A DNA stretch of 64,000 bases from Heterostelium multicystogenum (lineage: Eukaryota > Evosea > Eumycetozoa > Acytosteliales > Acytosteliaceae), in the NCBI GenBank assembly GCA_003667245.1, contig RCNN01000131.1:20200-84199 (forward strand). Reading direction: 5' to 3'. A program made the position numbers and the translations under genes. This document shows positions 62,062-64,000 of the stretch, piece by piece (position 1 is the stretch's first letter; each line of letters starts with the position of its first letter). A model generated the notes under the pieces. The model saw only the letters and a program-made list of their open reading frames with translations. It did not search any database and had not been told where the DNA came from.

Positions 62062-62434
62062 ATCTACATAAGTTGAAGAAGAAGAAATTGATGATGATTG
62101 AGAGATTGACTTTAATTCTCTTTATTTCTTGTAAAATCACACAGAGTGGTTTTTACCACTTCCCAGGTCTTAATTCAATTCTCATATCTCTATCTCTAAA
62201 ATGACCATGGTTACTTGTATCATTCTATAACTATTAATGACTTAATTAATTTGCACTTTGACATTTAGATTTGATGGACAAATCAGTGATAATGAAGTCC
62301 TAAATCTTTCCCAAAATAGTATCTGCAGTTTTATATTATTTTTCACCTGATCAGATCACACTTTTTTGTTTACCAAATCAGGATAAGCACTTGCTAAATG
62401 CATCATTGCTTGCATTAAATAATCATATTCGAAT
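62062..62434. other. Divergent promoter region
   Basis: About 370 bp between the nuclease-like gene and HisRS, transcribed away from each other. No gene is seen. Confidence 0.5.
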
Positions 62435-63908
62435 ATGTATACGAAAATCAAAGGTACAATTGATATTTTCCCAAAGGAGAAGAGACTCTATCAGTTTGTA
62501 GCTAATGTAGGAAGACGAGTGGCTGCGGTGTATGGATTCAAGGAGATGTCTACCCCGATCATTGAGCACACAGAGCTGTTTCAGAGATCGGTCGGTGATG
62601 ACTCTGATATTGTGTTGAAGGAGATGTACTCGTTCAAAGACTTGGGTGGGTCGATGACTTGTCTGCGACCAGAGAACACAGCGGGTGTTGTGCGTGCCGT
62701 CGTCTCAGAGAAGTCGGCTGCACCGATGCCACAGCGATACTTTTACAGCGGACCAATGTTTAGATACGAAAGACCACAACGTGGTCGACAAAGACAATTC
62801 GAGCAGCTAGGCGTGGAGTCATTCGGCGAGGCTGACCCATCGTCCGATGTCGAAGTCATCGACTGTGCAAACATGTTTCTCAACATCTCTCAATCAACAA
62901 TGACAGATATACTGTAGGTAGAAGCTTCAATGAATGAATAGTAGACAATAATACAACGGCGAATCTTAGCCTGATCTAACAATAGAGCATGAACCCTACT
63001 GTACTATAACTTTAGCTGAAGATCAACTCATTAGGTGATATGGAATCGAGAAGTAAATATCTCAATCAACTAAGTCAATTTTACAAGGAAAGAAGAGAGA
63101 GCCTCTCGAAGGATTCACAAGATCGATTGGATAGAGGAAGTGTATTGCGTATATTAGATTCAAAAGACATTAAAGATAAAGAGATAAGTAAAGATGCACC
63201 AAAGTTATTCGATTATTTAAATAGTGAAAGTTTAGACAGGTATGTAATTCATTGATTAGGTGACCTGCGTTGATCTGTATCATATTTACAGACTCTGATT
63301 TGCTCGGCTTCGATTACTTGCTCTCTAGATTTAATCAGGTGTTGACTGGCTTGGATAAATGCAATTTGAAGTATCAAATGGATCATAATTTAGTTCGTGG
63401 ATTAGACTATTATAATCATACTATATTTGAAATGGTTGTTGGCGAGGAAGGTAGCACTGCACCACCTTTGGCTATCTTGGGAGGTGGTAGATACGATGGA
63501 TTGGCGAACAAGTTTGGCTTTCAAAGGCGCAAAGTCAGCGACACTACCATCGATTGGTTGGGCATGTGGCGTGGAGAGAATCCTGATGTTTATGGATCAG
63601 CAACTACTCCAACCCGAAGTCAAACCCATTGTAATTTGTACATTTGAGAATAGTCCCAGCATCACAGGCATGGCACGACACATTGCACGTACACTTCGAT
63701 ACAAAGGATATCCGGTGATTACGTCCGACTCAACCAAGCCACATCCAAACAAATTAGAAACGCAAATCAACGATATGAACCAGAGATAGTGATTATCGTC
63801 GGTGGAGACGAAGCCCTCAACAACAGTGTGCAGGTCAAACACATGGCAAGCGAAACCAAACACACCGTACCACTTAACAGTCTAAACAGACCACCTCACA
63901 CAACATAG
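62435..63908 (+). CDS. Histidyl-tRNA synthetase, bacterial/organellar type
   Basis: The start IKGTIDIFPKEKRLYQFV is followed by motif 1 region (YGFKEMSTPIIEHTELF) and motif 2 (MFRYERPQRGRQRQFEQ). Exon 2 begins LKINSLGD. HisA (LVRGLDYYNHTIFE), GGGRYDGLANKFG, and motif 3 (IGWACGVERILMFMD) precede an anticodon-binding domain (CTFENSPSITGMARHIARTL). This enzyme charges tRNA-His with histidine. Exon borders are about 62435-62913, 63016-63239 and 63292-63908. Frame changes lie near 62880-62884, at TTTGGCTTTC (63511-63520) and at CAAACAAATT (63746-63755), and the second intron joins out of phase. The gene is essential, so these are probably sequence errors. No clear mitochondrial targeting peptide precedes the core. 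Confidence 0.85.
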
Positions 63909-64000
63909 AATACTACCAATAGCGCCAATCAAAACAACATCTATTAACCTACCCGCGAACAACATATAATAAAGTTGTTTAATAAATTTTTAAAATGAAA

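Noticed and set aside
1..64000. tRNA genes, CRISPR arrays, LTRs or transposase genes
   Set aside because: No B-box/T-loop pattern with flanking stem, no spaced direct repeats, and no reverse transcriptase, integrase or transposase motif was seen.

Overview
The window is nuclear DNA of a social amoeba (dictyostelid). It is AT-rich. Introns are short (about 55-110 bp) with GTAAGT-type donors. Poly-Q, poly-N and poly-T tracts lie inside proteins, and several gene families (right-handed beta-helix repeat proteins, F-box/LRR-like proteins, ComC-like EGF/IPT proteins) are typical of Dictyostelia. Coding regions are richer in G+C than those of D. discoideum, so a different dictyostelid (for example a Cavenderia, Heterostelium or Acytostelium relative) is more likely; the species cannot be fixed from sequence alone.

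Layout. 0-8 kb: a small GPI-type surface protein, an F-box/LRR-like protein with an acidic tail, a beta-helix repeat protein broken by frameshifts, and an intact 2-oxoadipate dehydrogenase E1 (DHTKD1 type). 8.9-20.5 kb: an accessory block with four dispersed copies of an unrecognised two-exon gene family (one broken, one inverted and diverged), an intact beta-helix membrane protein and a decayed Q-rich gene. 20.5-24.5 kb: almost empty. 24.5-41.9 kb: single-copy cellular genes, namely a LENG8/SAC3-like protein, a DHHC palmitoyltransferase, a protein phosphatase 1 inhibitor-2 homologue, a BAR-like protein, a four-CBS protein, an unrecognised Q-rich protein and a three-RGS-domain protein. 43.6-56.1 kb: a duplicated block in which two F-box/LRR-like genes (one dead) alternate with two ComC-like EGF/IPT membrane proteins arranged head to head. 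56.5-64 kb: a small secreted protein, a divergent alpha-tubulin, a U1 snRNA gene, a secreted Cys-rich protein, a PD-(D/E)XK-like gene with several frameshifts, and a bacterial-type histidyl-tRNA synthetase.

One caution applies throughout. Many genes, including HisRS and the DHHC enzyme, are interrupted by single-base shifts, mostly in or beside short homopolymers, while the frame on both sides stays conserved. This looks like draft-sequence error at least as much as gene death, so calls of pseudogene are graded accordingly. The genes do not form an operon or one pathway. The clearest new items are the U1 snRNA gene and the unrecognised paralogue family at 8.9-20.5 kb.
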